This document shows positions 46,991 to 55,354 of a stretch of DNA of 64,000 nt, piece after piece. The notes beneath the pieces were generated by a model. It saw only the letters and a list, made by a program, of their open reading frames with translations, was not told where the DNA came from and searched no databases. Within the stretch, counting starts at the first letter, position 1. Each line of letters begins with the position of its first letter. Location: positions 180,132 through 244,131 of the forward strand of contig NZ_VDUW01000004.1 of NCBI RefSeq assembly GCF_008039555.1, written 5' to 3'. The stretch comes from Cerasibacillus terrae (GTDB lineage: Bacteria > Bacillota > Bacilli > Bacillales > Amphibacillaceae). The position numbers and the translations under genes were made by a program.

Positions 46991-47100
46991 TTTTAAAATT
47001 CTGCCGTGACACTTCTCTTTCTTTCACCAACATTCCTACTTTCCGCTTACTTTACAGTTATATCTTTAGAAGAGTCCATTGAAAAGGAGAAATTGTATAA

Positions 47101-48591
47101 ATGAATAACAATAACAAACCAAAGAAATATGAATTTTTAGTTGATGACCCCAATGTAAAAGTACTGCCAATCATGCTTTCCCTAATTATTGGAGCCTTTT
47201 TTGCGATCTTAAATGAGACATTACTAAATATTGCCTTGACAACATTAATGGAAGAGTTTCACATTACGTTACCAACTGTACAATGGATGGCAACAGGTTT
47301 CATGTTAGTGATGGGAATTGTCATACCAGTTTCCGCATTGCTACTACAATGGTTTACAACGAGACAGTTATTTATTGGAACAATGACGGTCTTCACCATT
47401 GGAACAACGATTAGTGCACTTGCGCCGACTTTCCCAATCTTATTAGTTGGGAGACTTACACAGGCAATTGGAACAGGTTTACTTATGCCAATTATTTTTA
47501 ATGTGTTTTTATTAATTTTCCCACCAGATCGACGAGGTAAAGTAATGGGATTAGTCGGTCTTGTCATCATGTTTGCTCCTGCTATTGGACCGACATTATC
47601 AGGGATCATTGTTGAATATTTAGGCTGGCGATTTTTATTTATAACGGTCATTCCATTCGCATTGTTCTCCATTGCATTTGCCTATAAATTTTTAGTAAAT
47701 GTTTCTGAGGTAACAAAGCCCAAAATTGATATATTGTCAATTATCTTTTCAACGATTGGATTTGGGGCAACGATTTACGGATTCAGTGCTGCAGGAGAAA
47801 GTGAAGCAGGATTTCTTAGTCCAAATGTGTATATTGCTATTACTGCTGGGGTAATCGGGATTATTTTATTTGCCATGAGACAATTAAAATTAGAAGAACC
47901 GATCATGAACTTAAGAGTTTTTAAATATCCGATGTATGTACATGCGGTATCTATGTTTTTAATTATCATTATGGCTATGTTTGCTTCTGAGATTATTTTA
48001 CCAATTTATATGCAAGGACCATTAGCTCTAACAGCTGCTACTGCAGGGCTTGTCCTTTTACCTGGGAGTATTCTAAATGGAGCCATGTCACCATTTATGG
48101 GACATCTTTTTGATAAATTCGGCCCACGCGTGTTAATGATTCCTGCAACAATTGTGTTAAGTGGAACGATGTTTATGATGAGCCGCTTGAATATGGATAC
48201 ACCATTATGGGTTGTTATTATTGGATATATTTTACTCATGTTATCTGTGTCGGCAATCATGATGCCTGCACAGACAAACGGTTTAAATCAGTTACCGAAA
48301 CAGCTATACCCACATGGAACAGCTGTTATGTCAACACTACAGCCTGTCGCTGGTGCGATCGGTGTTTCTGTTTTCATTAGTATTATGAATGCACGTCAAT
48401 TACGTTTTTTGCAAAATGCGGATAATCCAACAGACCCTGTGACAATGGATTTGGCGATGGTTGCAGGTGTTGAACTTGTTTATTTCATTGCTTTTGCAAT
48501 GTCCATTGTAGCAGTAATTCTGGCGTTCTTTGTTTATCGTGCCGTACCAAAAGAAATGAAGGAATCTCCAGAACAAGAAGAAGAAAAATAG
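47101..48591 (+). CDS. DHA2-family MFS multidrug exporter (EmrB/QacA/LmrB type)
   Basis: 496 residues and 14 membrane helices. Motif C region VMFAPAIGPTLSGIIVEYLGWRFLF and the early LNETLLNIALTTLMEEFHI are typical of 14-helix drug:H+ antiporters. Ribosome-binding site AAAGGAGAAA. The leader peptide and terminator upstream suggest induction by a translation inhibitor, for example a lincosamide; the substrate is inferred. Confidence 0.88.
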   Translation: MNNNNKPKKYEFLVDDPNVKVLPIMLSLIIGAFFAILNETLLNIALTTLMEEFHITLPTVQWMATGFMLVMGIVIPVSALLLQWFTTRQLFIGTMTVFTIGTTISALAPTFPILLVGRLTQAIGTGLLMPIIFNVFLLIFPPDRRGKVMGLVGLVIMFAPAIGPTLSGIIVEYLGWRFLFITVIPFALFSIAFAYKFLVNVSEVTKPKIDILSIIFSTIGFGATIYGFSAAGESEAGFLSPNVYIAITAGVIGIILFAMRQLKLEEPIMNLRVFKYPMYVHAVSMFLIIIMAMFASEIILPIYMQGPLALTAATAGLVLLPGSILNGAMSPFMGHLFDKFGPRVLMIPATIVLSGTMFMMSRLNMDTPLWVVIIGYILLMLSVSAIMMPAQTNGLNQLPKQLYPHGTAVMSTLQPVAGAIGVSVFISIMNARQLRFLQNADNPTDPVTMDLAMVAGVELVYFIAFAMSIVAVILAFFVYRAVPKEMKESPEQEEEK

Positions 48592-48616
48592 AAAAAATTT
48601 GTGTATAGGCACGAAG

Positions 48617-48805
48617 AATAATTTTCATCATCATCATCTAAGGATGATAAGTAAGACAACCTGTGTCACGCATAAAATTAGCGGATGCTTTTTCTGGGAT
48701 ATTTTCCACTACATCATTCACGGCATAGCAGTATCATTTCTTTGTAATTTTATTTCTAAATCTACCGGTAAAACAATTTGATCCCATGGGATAATATTTA
48801 AACAT
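48617..48805 (-). pseudogene. 5' remnant of an IS1182-family transposase
   Basis: Reading the minus strand from ATG 48805 across frameshifts gives MFKYY, then QIVLPVDLEIKLQRNDTAM, then VENIPEKASANFMRDTGCL and TYHP*MMMMKII. This is the N-terminal block of IS1182-type transposases with at least two frameshifts and one stop. About 60 codons remain; the rest of the element is gone. Confidence 0.65.
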
Positions 48806-48889
48806 AAGGACACTTCCAATAGTTATTATCTCGTAAAATTTTATCAAACTTTACTATAAATTTAAATATTTGGGTTAATTTTCCATATA

Positions 48890-49027
48890 GTTGACTGGAA
48901 TGAAAGGCGGCTGACTCCTGCGGGAATAGCACGAGTCTGAAGACCCCGCAAGAAGGGGTTTTCTTCCGAGGAGACTGAAGCCGTGCCCACGGAAACCAGC
49001 CGCCTATAGTGCAAGTCAGCGAAGTTG
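48890..49027. repeat. Structured dispersed repeat, GGCGGCTG...CAGCCGCC
   Basis: Outer arms GGCGGCTG and CAGCCGCC enclose GACTCCTGCGGGAATAGCAC, AGACCCCGCAAG and GAGGAGACTGAAGCCGTGCC segments that form inner hairpins. It is much richer in GC than its surroundings. I recall very similar sequences scattered in other Bacillaceae genomes, so it is probably a MITE-like or RNA element; only one copy is in this window. Confidence 0.7.
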
Positions 49028-49095
49028 TTAGCAAGACCTAATGTATGGACGGAAGAATGTTTTTCATTGTGAAATTGACTCAGTAAATTAAAATA

Positions 49096-49147
49096 AAAAG
49101 AAGTTCAGTGATTCCATCTTAAGATGGACTACCGAACTTCTTTTTTT
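49096..49147 (+). terminator. Strong hairpin with T-tract
   Basis: AGAAGTTC / GAACTTCT outer arms with inner CCATCTTAAGATGG and a TTTTTTT tail, upstream of the feo promoter. It insulates the feo operon from transcription coming from the left. Confidence 0.7.
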
Positions 49148-49300
49148 ACATTTACTGGGGTTTTGTCCCAGACCCTTTTTATTTGATTATGAATACTACT
49201 TTTGCACTATAGATAACTGTTTTATAATACAGTTATCATAATTTCGACACAATTTTATAATGAAAATTCGATGGATAGGAATATAATGAATATATAGCTA

Positions 49301-49317
49301 TTGAGAATGATTTTCAA
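49301..49317. promoter_or_regulatory. Fur box of the feo operon
   Basis: TTGAGAATGATTTTCAA contains TGAGAAT-G-ATTTTCA, which matches the 7-1-7 Fur consensus at 12 of 14 positions and is itself a palindrome. It is 27 bases before feoA, so iron-replete cells should repress the operon. Confidence 0.8.
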
Positions 49318-49343
49318 TATCGTGAAATTTTGGAGGTAGCAGC

Positions 49344-49571
49344 ATGATTTTATCAGATTTAAAACAAGGTGAAAAAGCTAAAGTAATTGATTATTCCAAT
49401 GTAGATGAATTAATTCGTTTAAGGTTTTTTCAGCTCGGGATGAAGGAAAATAAAGAAATTTATGTGAAACGAAAATTACCTTTTGGTGGTCCATATGTCA
49501 TTGAATCATGTGGACAATGTATTAGTATCCGAAAAGAAGAAGCTGAAAAGATTAAGGTGAAAGCAAAATGA
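49344..49571 (+). CDS. feoA: Ferrous iron transport protein A
   Basis: 75 residues, SH3-like fold with the FeoA core LIRLRFFQLGMKENKEI and GGPYVIESCGQCISIRKEEA. It stimulates FeoB. Shine-Dalgarno TGGAGG, and its stop overlaps the feoB start by four bases. Confidence 0.9.
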   Translation: MILSDLKQGEKAKVIDYSNVDELIRLRFFQLGMKENKEIYVKRKLPFGGPYVIESCGQCISIRKEEAEKIKVKAK

Positions 49572-51574
49572 ATACTTCACAAATCGCATTATTAGGTAAC
49601 CCGAATACAGGAAAAACATCATTATTCAATGCCCTAACAGGATCCTATGCATATGTTGGAAATTGGAGTGGTGTAACCGTTGAAAAAAAGATAGGAGAAA
49701 TGCGTAATAAACAAGGGAAGCTTATTGATTTACCCGGAATTTATACACTAAGTCCCCTTTCACAAGATGAAAGTGTTGTGACCAATTTTTTAGTAAATGA
49801 ATCATTTACAGAGATATTAAATATTGTAGATGCTTCCCAACTGAAACGAAATCTAAATCTAACGGTACAGCTTTTAGAACTCGGAAGACCAATTACTATT
49901 GGACTGAATATGATGGATGTTGCCCGGCAACGCGGAATTCATATTGATTCAAATCAATTATCAAAAGAGTTAAAAGTACCAGTCATTCCTATCATAGCAA
50001 GAACAGGACAAGGGTGTGAAAGATTAAATAATTGCATTGCTAGTGAAGAGAAAGAAATGATTGATCCATTAAGATTGGATTACGGGCCAATACTGGAAGA
50101 GACAATTAAAAAAATGAAAGACTTGATTCCAGAATGTAATGGTATCCCAAAGCGATGGATGGCCATCCAGTATTTAGAAGGCAATTCTGAAATGATGAAA
50201 CAACTGGAATCTAGTGACAGTGAATTAAAGATAATTGCAAAAGAAGCAGATAGAACATTAAAAGAAGAAAAAGTAGCTAAATCTACACAACATCACATTG
50301 CAGATGTACGGGATAAGTTTATTCAAAATATCATAGATGCTTCTTGTGAAGTAAAAATCCATGCGAAGGAAACACTAACAGATATTGTAGATCGTATCGT
50401 AACGAATCGATTTTTAGGGATTCCTATCTTTTTAGGACTCATGTATCTGATGTTTATGCTTACCTTTAATTGGCTAGGAACTCCACTTTCTGATGGATTA
50501 GATGCATTTATTGGTGGTCCACTTACCAATTGGCTGACAGCAGGCTTAGAGGCTGTTGGAGCAAGTACTTTTATCAAGGATTTAATTTTAAAGGGTATTG
50601 TAGCAGGTGTCGGTGGTGTTTTAGTCTTTGTTCCGCAAATATTCATCCTGTTCTTTTTTATATCTTTATTAGAAGACTCTGGATATATGGCACGTGTTGC
50701 TGTCATTATGGACAAAATCATGGAAAGTATCGGTTTAAATGGGAAAGCTTTTATCCCATTAATTATTGGATTTGGTTGTAATGTTCCAGGGGTGATGGCA
50801 GCAAGGACTGTAGAACAGCCGAAAGAACGGCTATTGACCGTGATGCTGACACCATTTATGTCCTGTTCTGCACGTTTACCTGTCTATGCTTTATTTGCTG
50901 GTGCATTTTTTGCTGAACACCAAGCACTCATTGTACTTTCAATGTATGTTTTAGGAATTGTGGTTGCATTGGCATTGGCTAAATTCCTTTCATCAACTAT
51001 TCTCAAACAGGAGAAATCGATGTTTTTCGTTGAATTACCACCATATCGAATGCCACAAATGCGTACTTTATGGCGATCAACATGGGAAAAAGGAAAAGGT
51101 TTTGTACGAAAAGCAGGAACATATATTTTTGGAGGTTCTGTTCTTATTTGGCTTCTTGCCTACACTGGACCATCAGGGATTAATGTAGCAATGGATGATA
51201 GTTTTCTCGCTATGATTGGTGGAGTCATCGCACCACTTCTCGTACCACTTGGTTTTGGAACATGGCAAGCCGCTGCATCACTTTTAACAGGTTTTCTTGC
51301 TAAAGAAGTTGTTGTAGCATCCATGAGTATTATTTATTTTGTACCAGAAGCACAATTACAAGGTTTTATGGCTGGACAATTCACACCATTATCTGCTTAC
51401 GCCTTTATGGTTTTTATTCTTCTATATGTACCATGTCTAGCCACTGTTGCGGTAATTCGTAAAGAAACAAATTCCAAGAAATGGATGACCTTATCAATTG
51501 TATATGGACTTGTCATTGCTTATATACTCGTTTTTATTATTTATCAGGGCGGAAAAATTCTTGGATTTTCATAG
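49568..51574 (+). CDS. feoB: Ferrous iron transporter B
   Basis: 668 residues. N-terminal GTPase with G1 GNPNTGKTS, G3 DLPGIY, G4 NMMD, a GDI helical region (about 170-260), then about ten membrane helices with the conserved Gate motifs (ARVAVIMDKIMESIGLNGKA, GCNVPGVMAAR, PFMSCSARLPVYALFAGAFF). Imports Fe(II) across the membrane. Confidence 0.95.
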   Translation: MNTSQIALLGNPNTGKTSLFNALTGSYAYVGNWSGVTVEKKIGEMRNKQGKLIDLPGIYTLSPLSQDESVVTNFLVNESFTEILNIVDASQLKRNLNLTVQLLELGRPITIGLNMMDVARQRGIHIDSNQLSKELKVPVIPIIARTGQGCERLNNCIASEEKEMIDPLRLDYGPILEETIKKMKDLIPECNGIPKRWMAIQYLEGNSEMMKQLESSDSELKIIAKEADRTLKEEKVAKSTQHHIADVRDKFIQNIIDASCEVKIHAKETLTDIVDRIVTNRFLGIPIFLGLMYLMFMLTFNWLGTPLSDGLDAFIGGPLTNWLTAGLEAVGASTFIKDLILKGIVAGVGGVLVFVPQIFILFFFISLLEDSGYMARVAVIMDKIMESIGLNGKAFIPLIIGFGCNVPGVMAARTVEQPKERLLTVMLTPFMSCSARLPVYALFAGAFFAEHQALIVLSMYVLGIVVALALAKFLSSTILKQEKSMFFVELPPYRMPQMRTLWRSTWEKGKGFVRKAGTYIFGGSVLIWLLAYTGPSGINVAMDDSFLAMIGGVIAPLLVPLGFGTWQAAASLLTGFLAKEVVVASMSIIYFVPEAQLQGFMAGQFTPLSAYAFMVFILLYVPCLATVAVIRKETNSKKWMTLSIVYGLVIAYILVFIIYQGGKILGFS

Positions 51575-51592
51575 AAAAGGGGTAGTATATAC

Positions 51593-51778
51593 ATGCTAAT
51601 TAATATTTTACTAGGAGTATTGATTTTCGGATATGCTGGTTGGACCCTCTTTCGCTTTGTCCAGAAGAGTAAGAAGGGAAAATGTGCTACATGTGAATTA
51701 AAAAGTGTTTGCAATACTCCTTGTGATTCAGAAAAGACAGATATGCATCGCAACAATTACACAATGGATGAACGATAA
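51593..51778 (+). CDS. FeoB-associated Cys-rich membrane protein
   Basis: 61 residues: one membrane helix (about 3-22), then KGKCATCELKSVCNTPC with four cysteines. Such proteins follow feoB in many Firmicutes and may replace FeoC or bind Fe/S. Ribosome-binding site AAAAGGGG; 18 bases after feoB. Confidence 0.8.
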   Translation: MLINILLGVLIFGYAGWTLFRFVQKSKKGKCATCELKSVCNTPCDSEKTDMHRNNYTMDER

Positions 51779-51787
51779 ATAAAGTGT

Positions 51788-51840
51788 ACTCCCTCTAGGT
51801 ATAAAGATATTACCTTAAGGGAGTTTTTTACTTTTTAATA
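51788..51840 (+). terminator. feo operon terminator
   Basis: ACTCCCT / AGGGAGT arms with an inner TAGGTA...TACCTTA pairing, then TTTTTTA. Confidence 0.85.
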
Positions 51841-51970
51841 TATGGAGGAAAGTACGATAAAACGAAACAAGACGAATGTTATGTATGTTTTCTTGAATTA
51901 TATTTAAAATTTTCATACTATTATTGTGATAGCTTACCTGCAAATATAATTTAATAGAAAGGAAGATTAG

Positions 51971-52906
51971 ATGACTATTGAATATTTTACCGCTCCCACC
52001 CCACCAACAAAACTTCAAATTCTACAATTTTTAAACCCTCGAGTAATTTTAACTGATCTAGAAAAACGTAGCTATAATAATCTGTATAAAGGATATATGG
52101 GTGAACGTAAATTTTGTAATTTATTAAAAAAGGAACTTCCACCGAAGACTATTATTCTTAATGATCTACTACTAAAAGTGAATAATACTGAATTTCAAAT
52201 TGATAGTCTGCTGATTTACCAAGAAAAAGTCCTCCTATTTGAAGTAAAGAATTATGAAGGTGATTTTTACATTCAAAAAGATAATTGGTATACCGTCGAA
52301 ACAAAACAGGAAATTAGAGATCCATTGCTACAACTTAAACGAAGTGAATACTTACTTCGACAATTACTTCAAAAACTAAGTTATAATTATAAAATCGAAT
52401 CTTATGTCGTCTTCATCAACCAGGAATTCACATTATACCAGGCTCACATGAATCTCCCCATTATCTTACCAACACAGCTTCGGCGCTTTTTTAGGAAAAT
52501 AAATATTCCCACATTCAAACAAACAGAAAAAGATATAAAACTACTTCGGCAATTTTTAAAGTTGCACAATGAAAAATCCTCCTATGAACAATTACCGCAT
52601 TATGATTATGAACAATTGGAGAAAGGAATCATTTGTAATACATGCAACTCTTTTTTAAGCCTTATTAATTATAAAAAACTAATATGCGCTAATTGTGATA
52701 ATGAAGAAGCCGTTGAATCAGCAATTATGCGGAGTGTAAAAGAGTTTCATACCCTATTTCCAGATCAGGATATCACAACAAGCACTATTTATGAATGGTG
52801 TAAAGAGACTGTCTCTAAAAAAATAATTAGAAATATCCTTTTGAAAAATTTAAAAATGATTAATAAATCAAGATACACCTACTACATTTTCAAATCTGAT
52901 GATTAA
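51971..52906 (+). CDS. NERD-domain protein with zinc ribbon and helical C-terminus (NERD-2)
   Basis: 311 residues, AGAAAGGAAG upstream. Same order as NERD-1: NERD domain (KGYMGERKFCNLL, FQIDSLLI, LFEVKNYEGDFYI; about 35-160), zinc ribbon CNTCNSFL...CANCDN (about 222-245) and a helical tail with ITTSTIYEWCK and SKKIIRNILLKN. It is perhaps 40 percent identical to NERD-1 by eye. Many conserved residues lie in the catalytic strand and in the tail. A terminator follows, then 51-bp array 5. Confidence 0.85.
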   Translation: MTIEYFTAPTPPTKLQILQFLNPRVILTDLEKRSYNNLYKGYMGERKFCNLLKKELPPKTIILNDLLLKVNNTEFQIDSLLIYQEKVLLFEVKNYEGDFYIQKDNWYTVETKQEIRDPLLQLKRSEYLLRQLLQKLSYNYKIESYVVFINQEFTLYQAHMNLPIILPTQLRRFFRKINIPTFKQTEKDIKLLRQFLKLHNEKSSYEQLPHYDYEQLEKGIICNTCNSFLSLINYKKLICANCDNEEAVESAIMRSVKEFHTLFPDQDITTSTIYEWCKETVSKKIIRNILLKNLKMINKSRYTYYIFKSDD

Positions 52907-52927
52907 TAATTACCATGCTTATATTAC

Positions 52928-52962
52928 AGCCACAATAGATCGCATTGTGGCTGATTTTTTTT
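52928..52962 (+). terminator. Terminator between NERD-2 and array 5
   Basis: AGCCACAAT-AGATCGC-ATTGTGGCT, perfect 9-bp stem, then GATTTTTTTT. Array 5 starts about 14 bases further on and is probably not part of the NERD-2 message. Confidence 0.9.
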
Positions 52963-52975
52963 GGGAAACAGAAGT

Positions 52976-53368
52976 GTTTGCGCTTTTTCGGGCATGCGGC
53001 AGTGTCCAGCGTTACCGGTTTTCCGGATTTGCGCTTTTTCGGGCATGCGGCGACGGCCACCGTTACCGTTTTTTCGGATTTACGCTTTTTCGGGCACGCG
53101 GCAGCGGCCACCGTTACCGGTTTTCCGGATTTACGCTTTTTCGGGCACGCGGCAGCATCCAGCGTTACCGGTTTTCCGGATTTTTGCTTTTTCGGGCATG
53201 CGGCAGTGTCCACCGTTACCGGTTTTCCGGATTTACGCTTTTTCGGGCACGCGGCAGTGTCCAGCGTTACCGGTTTTCCGGATTTACGCTTTTTCGGGCA
53301 CGCGGCGGCGGCCACCGTTACTGGTTTTCGGGATTTCCGCTTTCTCGGGCACGCGGCGGCGGCCACCG
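52976..53368 (+). repeat. 51-bp tandem array 5, left part (8 units, superfamily II)
   Basis: CGGGC boxes at 52989, 53040, 53091, 53142, 53193, 53244, 53295 and 53346, exactly 51 bases apart. Blocks: CTTTTTCGGGCACGCGGC, then AGCGGCCACCGTTACCGG, then TTTTCCGGATTTACG. Much richer in GC than surrounding DNA. The eighth unit is cut after 23 bases by the IS256-family element and continues on its other side. Confidence 0.95.
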
Positions 53369-53462
53369 ATTAAGTCTATATAATTGTGTAAAAAGAGAAT
53401 GAGCCACCCCAATTCCTGGTACAATGTTTTTAACCCAAAAATATTGTCAGGAGGAATTGGAA

Positions 53463-54632
53463 ATGACTCAAATTAATTTTACATTAGATTTCGATAAAAT
53501 CAAAGGGGAAGTTGTAAGGTCTGATCTGAATGAAGTAATTAAATCTTCAATAGTCGTTATTTTAAATGAATTCATGGAAAAAGAACGTGATGACTACATG
53601 AAAAATCAATCATACGATAGAACAGAAAACAGGCATGATTACAGGAATGGATACTATGAGAGGGAAATGATTCTTAATATAGGAACAATCAATTTAAAAG
53701 TACCACGAACTCGAAGTGGAGAGTTCTCTACCAGTATCTTTGAAAAATATCAACGGTGTGACCAAGCGTTACTACTCTCGATGACTGAAATGGTAATAAA
53801 TGGTGTTTCCACACGTAAGGTAACAAATATTGTAGAACAATTATGTGGTAAAAAAGTTTCCAAATCTCTAGTATCGAATCTAACTAAAAAACTTGATCCC
53901 ATCGTAAATGAGTGGTCCAGTCAACCATTAAACACTAATAACTATCGTTATATCTATGTGGACGCCATGTATATTAAAATCAGGGAATATGAGAGAGTTG
54001 TTTCTAAAGCTGTCTATATCGCATTAGGTGTTAATGATAAGGGAAAGCGTGAAATCATTGGTTTAAGAATTGATCATGCCGAGTCAAAAGAGAATTGGAT
54101 TAAGTTCTTTGAGTACCTTATTTTCCGTGGATTAAAATCCCCACGCCTAGTAATTTCTGATGCCCATCAAGGTCTTAAAGTTGCGATAATGGAAAAATTT
54201 GTTGGTTCTACTTGGCAACGTTGCACAGTTCACTTCATTAAAAATATCTTAGATGTTATGCCAAAAAAGAACTCACAAGACGCACGAGAACTAGTAAAAA
54301 GTATATTTAGGGCTCCTAATAGTAAAATATCTTGGGAATTAAAAGAAGAGTTTATTACAACATACGAAGGTAATTCCAAATATCATAAAGCTATTGAAAA
54401 ATTGGATGAGGGATTCGAAGATGCCATTCAATATTACGTAGAACCCCAAAGTACCCATAAGCATATTCGGACTACAAATGTACTAGAGCGAATTAATTCG
54501 GAAATTAGACGACGGGAAAGAGTTGTTCGTATTTTTCCTAATCAACAATCCGAATTTCGTTTAATTGGTGCAGTCTTAATGGATTACGAAGAAACACTAG
54601 ATACAGGCAACAAAAAATACATTCAATTTTAA
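53463..54632 (+). CDS. IS256-family (mutator-type) transposase
   Basis: 389 residues from ATG 53463 (GGAGG upstream). DDE catalytic set: D in YRYIYVDAMYIK, D in RLVISDAHQGLK, E in TTNVLERINSEIRRRERVV. The intact frame and full length suggest an active element. Confidence 0.93.
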   Translation: MTQINFTLDFDKIKGEVVRSDLNEVIKSSIVVILNEFMEKERDDYMKNQSYDRTENRHDYRNGYYEREMILNIGTINLKVPRTRSGEFSTSIFEKYQRCDQALLLSMTEMVINGVSTRKVTNIVEQLCGKKVSKSLVSNLTKKLDPIVNEWSSQPLNTNNYRYIYVDAMYIKIREYERVVSKAVYIALGVNDKGKREIIGLRIDHAESKENWIKFFEYLIFRGLKSPRLVISDAHQGLKVAIMEKFVGSTWQRCTVHFIKNILDVMPKKNSQDARELVKSIFRAPNSKISWELKEEFITTYEGNSKYHKAIEKLDEGFEDAIQYYVEPQSTHKHIRTTNVLERINSEIRRRERVVRIFPNQQSEFRLIGAVLMDYEETLDTGNKKYIQF

Positions 54633-54657
54633 TATGAATGGTATATCATACACGCCA

Positions 54658-54831
54658 CCATTGCAGGTAGTTTTTGTCCGTGTTTTGAATTACTCGCAGG
54701 TTCGGCAGAAATAAAGCCTATAAGGCTCACCTGCTTTTTATGGTAACACGGACAAATCGAATCTAAGCATTCGATGGTGGGGCCCCGCCCCCTTCCATCG
54801 AACACTAAGATTCGGACACTACCAGCAATGG
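54658..54831. repeat. Nested palindromic element inside the IS, after the transposase gene
   Basis: Outer arms CCATTGCAGGTAGT (54658) and ACTACCAGCAATGG (to 54831); hairpin A TTGTCCGTGTT (54674) / AACACGGACAA (54745) with inner GCAGGT/ACCTGC and AGCC-TATA-GGCT; hairpin B CGAATCTAAGCATTCGATGG / CCATCGAACACTAAGATTCG around a GGGGCCCCGCCCCC core. About 174 bases of almost fully paired sequence with no coding capacity. Confidence 0.75.
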
Positions 54832-54936
54832 CAAGCAGCTCCGCTGTGGCTGATTATATTCCTTTTTATTATCATATTTCTTATTATTTGGTTAAAACAT
54901 TGAAATGGAATTTACACAGAATAAGAGACTTGACTC

Positions 54937-55195
54937 GGCCACACCGTTACCGGTTTTCGGGATTTCCGCTTTCTCGGGCACGCGGCGGCGGCCACCGTTA
55001 CCGGTTTTCCGGATTTACGCTTTTTCGGGTACGCGGCAGCGTCTACCGTTACCGGTTTTCCGGATTTACGCTTTTTCGGGCACGCGGCGGCGGCCAGCGT
55101 TACCGGTTTTCCGGATTTTAGCTTTTTCGGGCACGCGGCGGCGGCCAGCGTTACTGGTTTTCGGGATTTGCGCTTTTTCGGGCACGCGGCAGTAC
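54937..55195 (+). repeat. 51-bp tandem array 5, right part (5 units)
   Basis: CGGGC (one CGGGT) boxes at 54975, 55026, 55077, 55128 and 55179, in phase with the left part after removal of the IS and its duplicated bases. The last unit decays in AGTACCACGCGTTATAGC. No gene in 55196-55354 apart from the DedA upstream region. Confidence 0.93.
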
Positions 55196-55354
55196 CACGC
55201 GTTATAGCATTCGTCTTTCATTTGGACCTGTACATATGAATCGCATCTCTACAACCACGCACTTTCTGCTAATATGAGGATATTTTTTAAATTTAAGGGG
55301 AAATTAGGAATGTGTTTAAGCATGAAGATGCATTTTGGTGTAGGGGGGTCCTTA

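Larger units (their letters stand above)
53369..54936 (+). mobile_element. IS256-family insertion sequence
   Basis: About 1.57 kb. Left end ATTAAGTCTATATAATTGTG and the reverse complement of the right end, GTCAAGTCTCTTATTCTGTG, are imperfect inverted repeats (16 of 24 positions). It carries one transposase gene. The flanks repeat GGCCAC (53361 and 54937), an imperfect trace of the 8-bp target duplication of this family, with two extra bases on the right. Confidence 0.8.

Noticed and set aside
53361..54946. A perfect 8-bp target duplication for the IS256-family element
   Set aside because: Left GGCCACCG and right GGCCACACCG differ by two bases, so only an imperfect duplication is claimed.
13058..55195. 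CRISPR arrays
   Set aside because: The whole 51-bp unit is repeated with only point differences; there are no unique spacers between short repeats and no cas genes in the window.
51971..55195. A classical restriction or Abi defence island around NERD-2
   Set aside because: Apart from the NERD gene and the IS there are no methylase, helicase, toxin-antitoxin or other defence genes; neighbours are feo, DedA and the bacteriocin-like operon.
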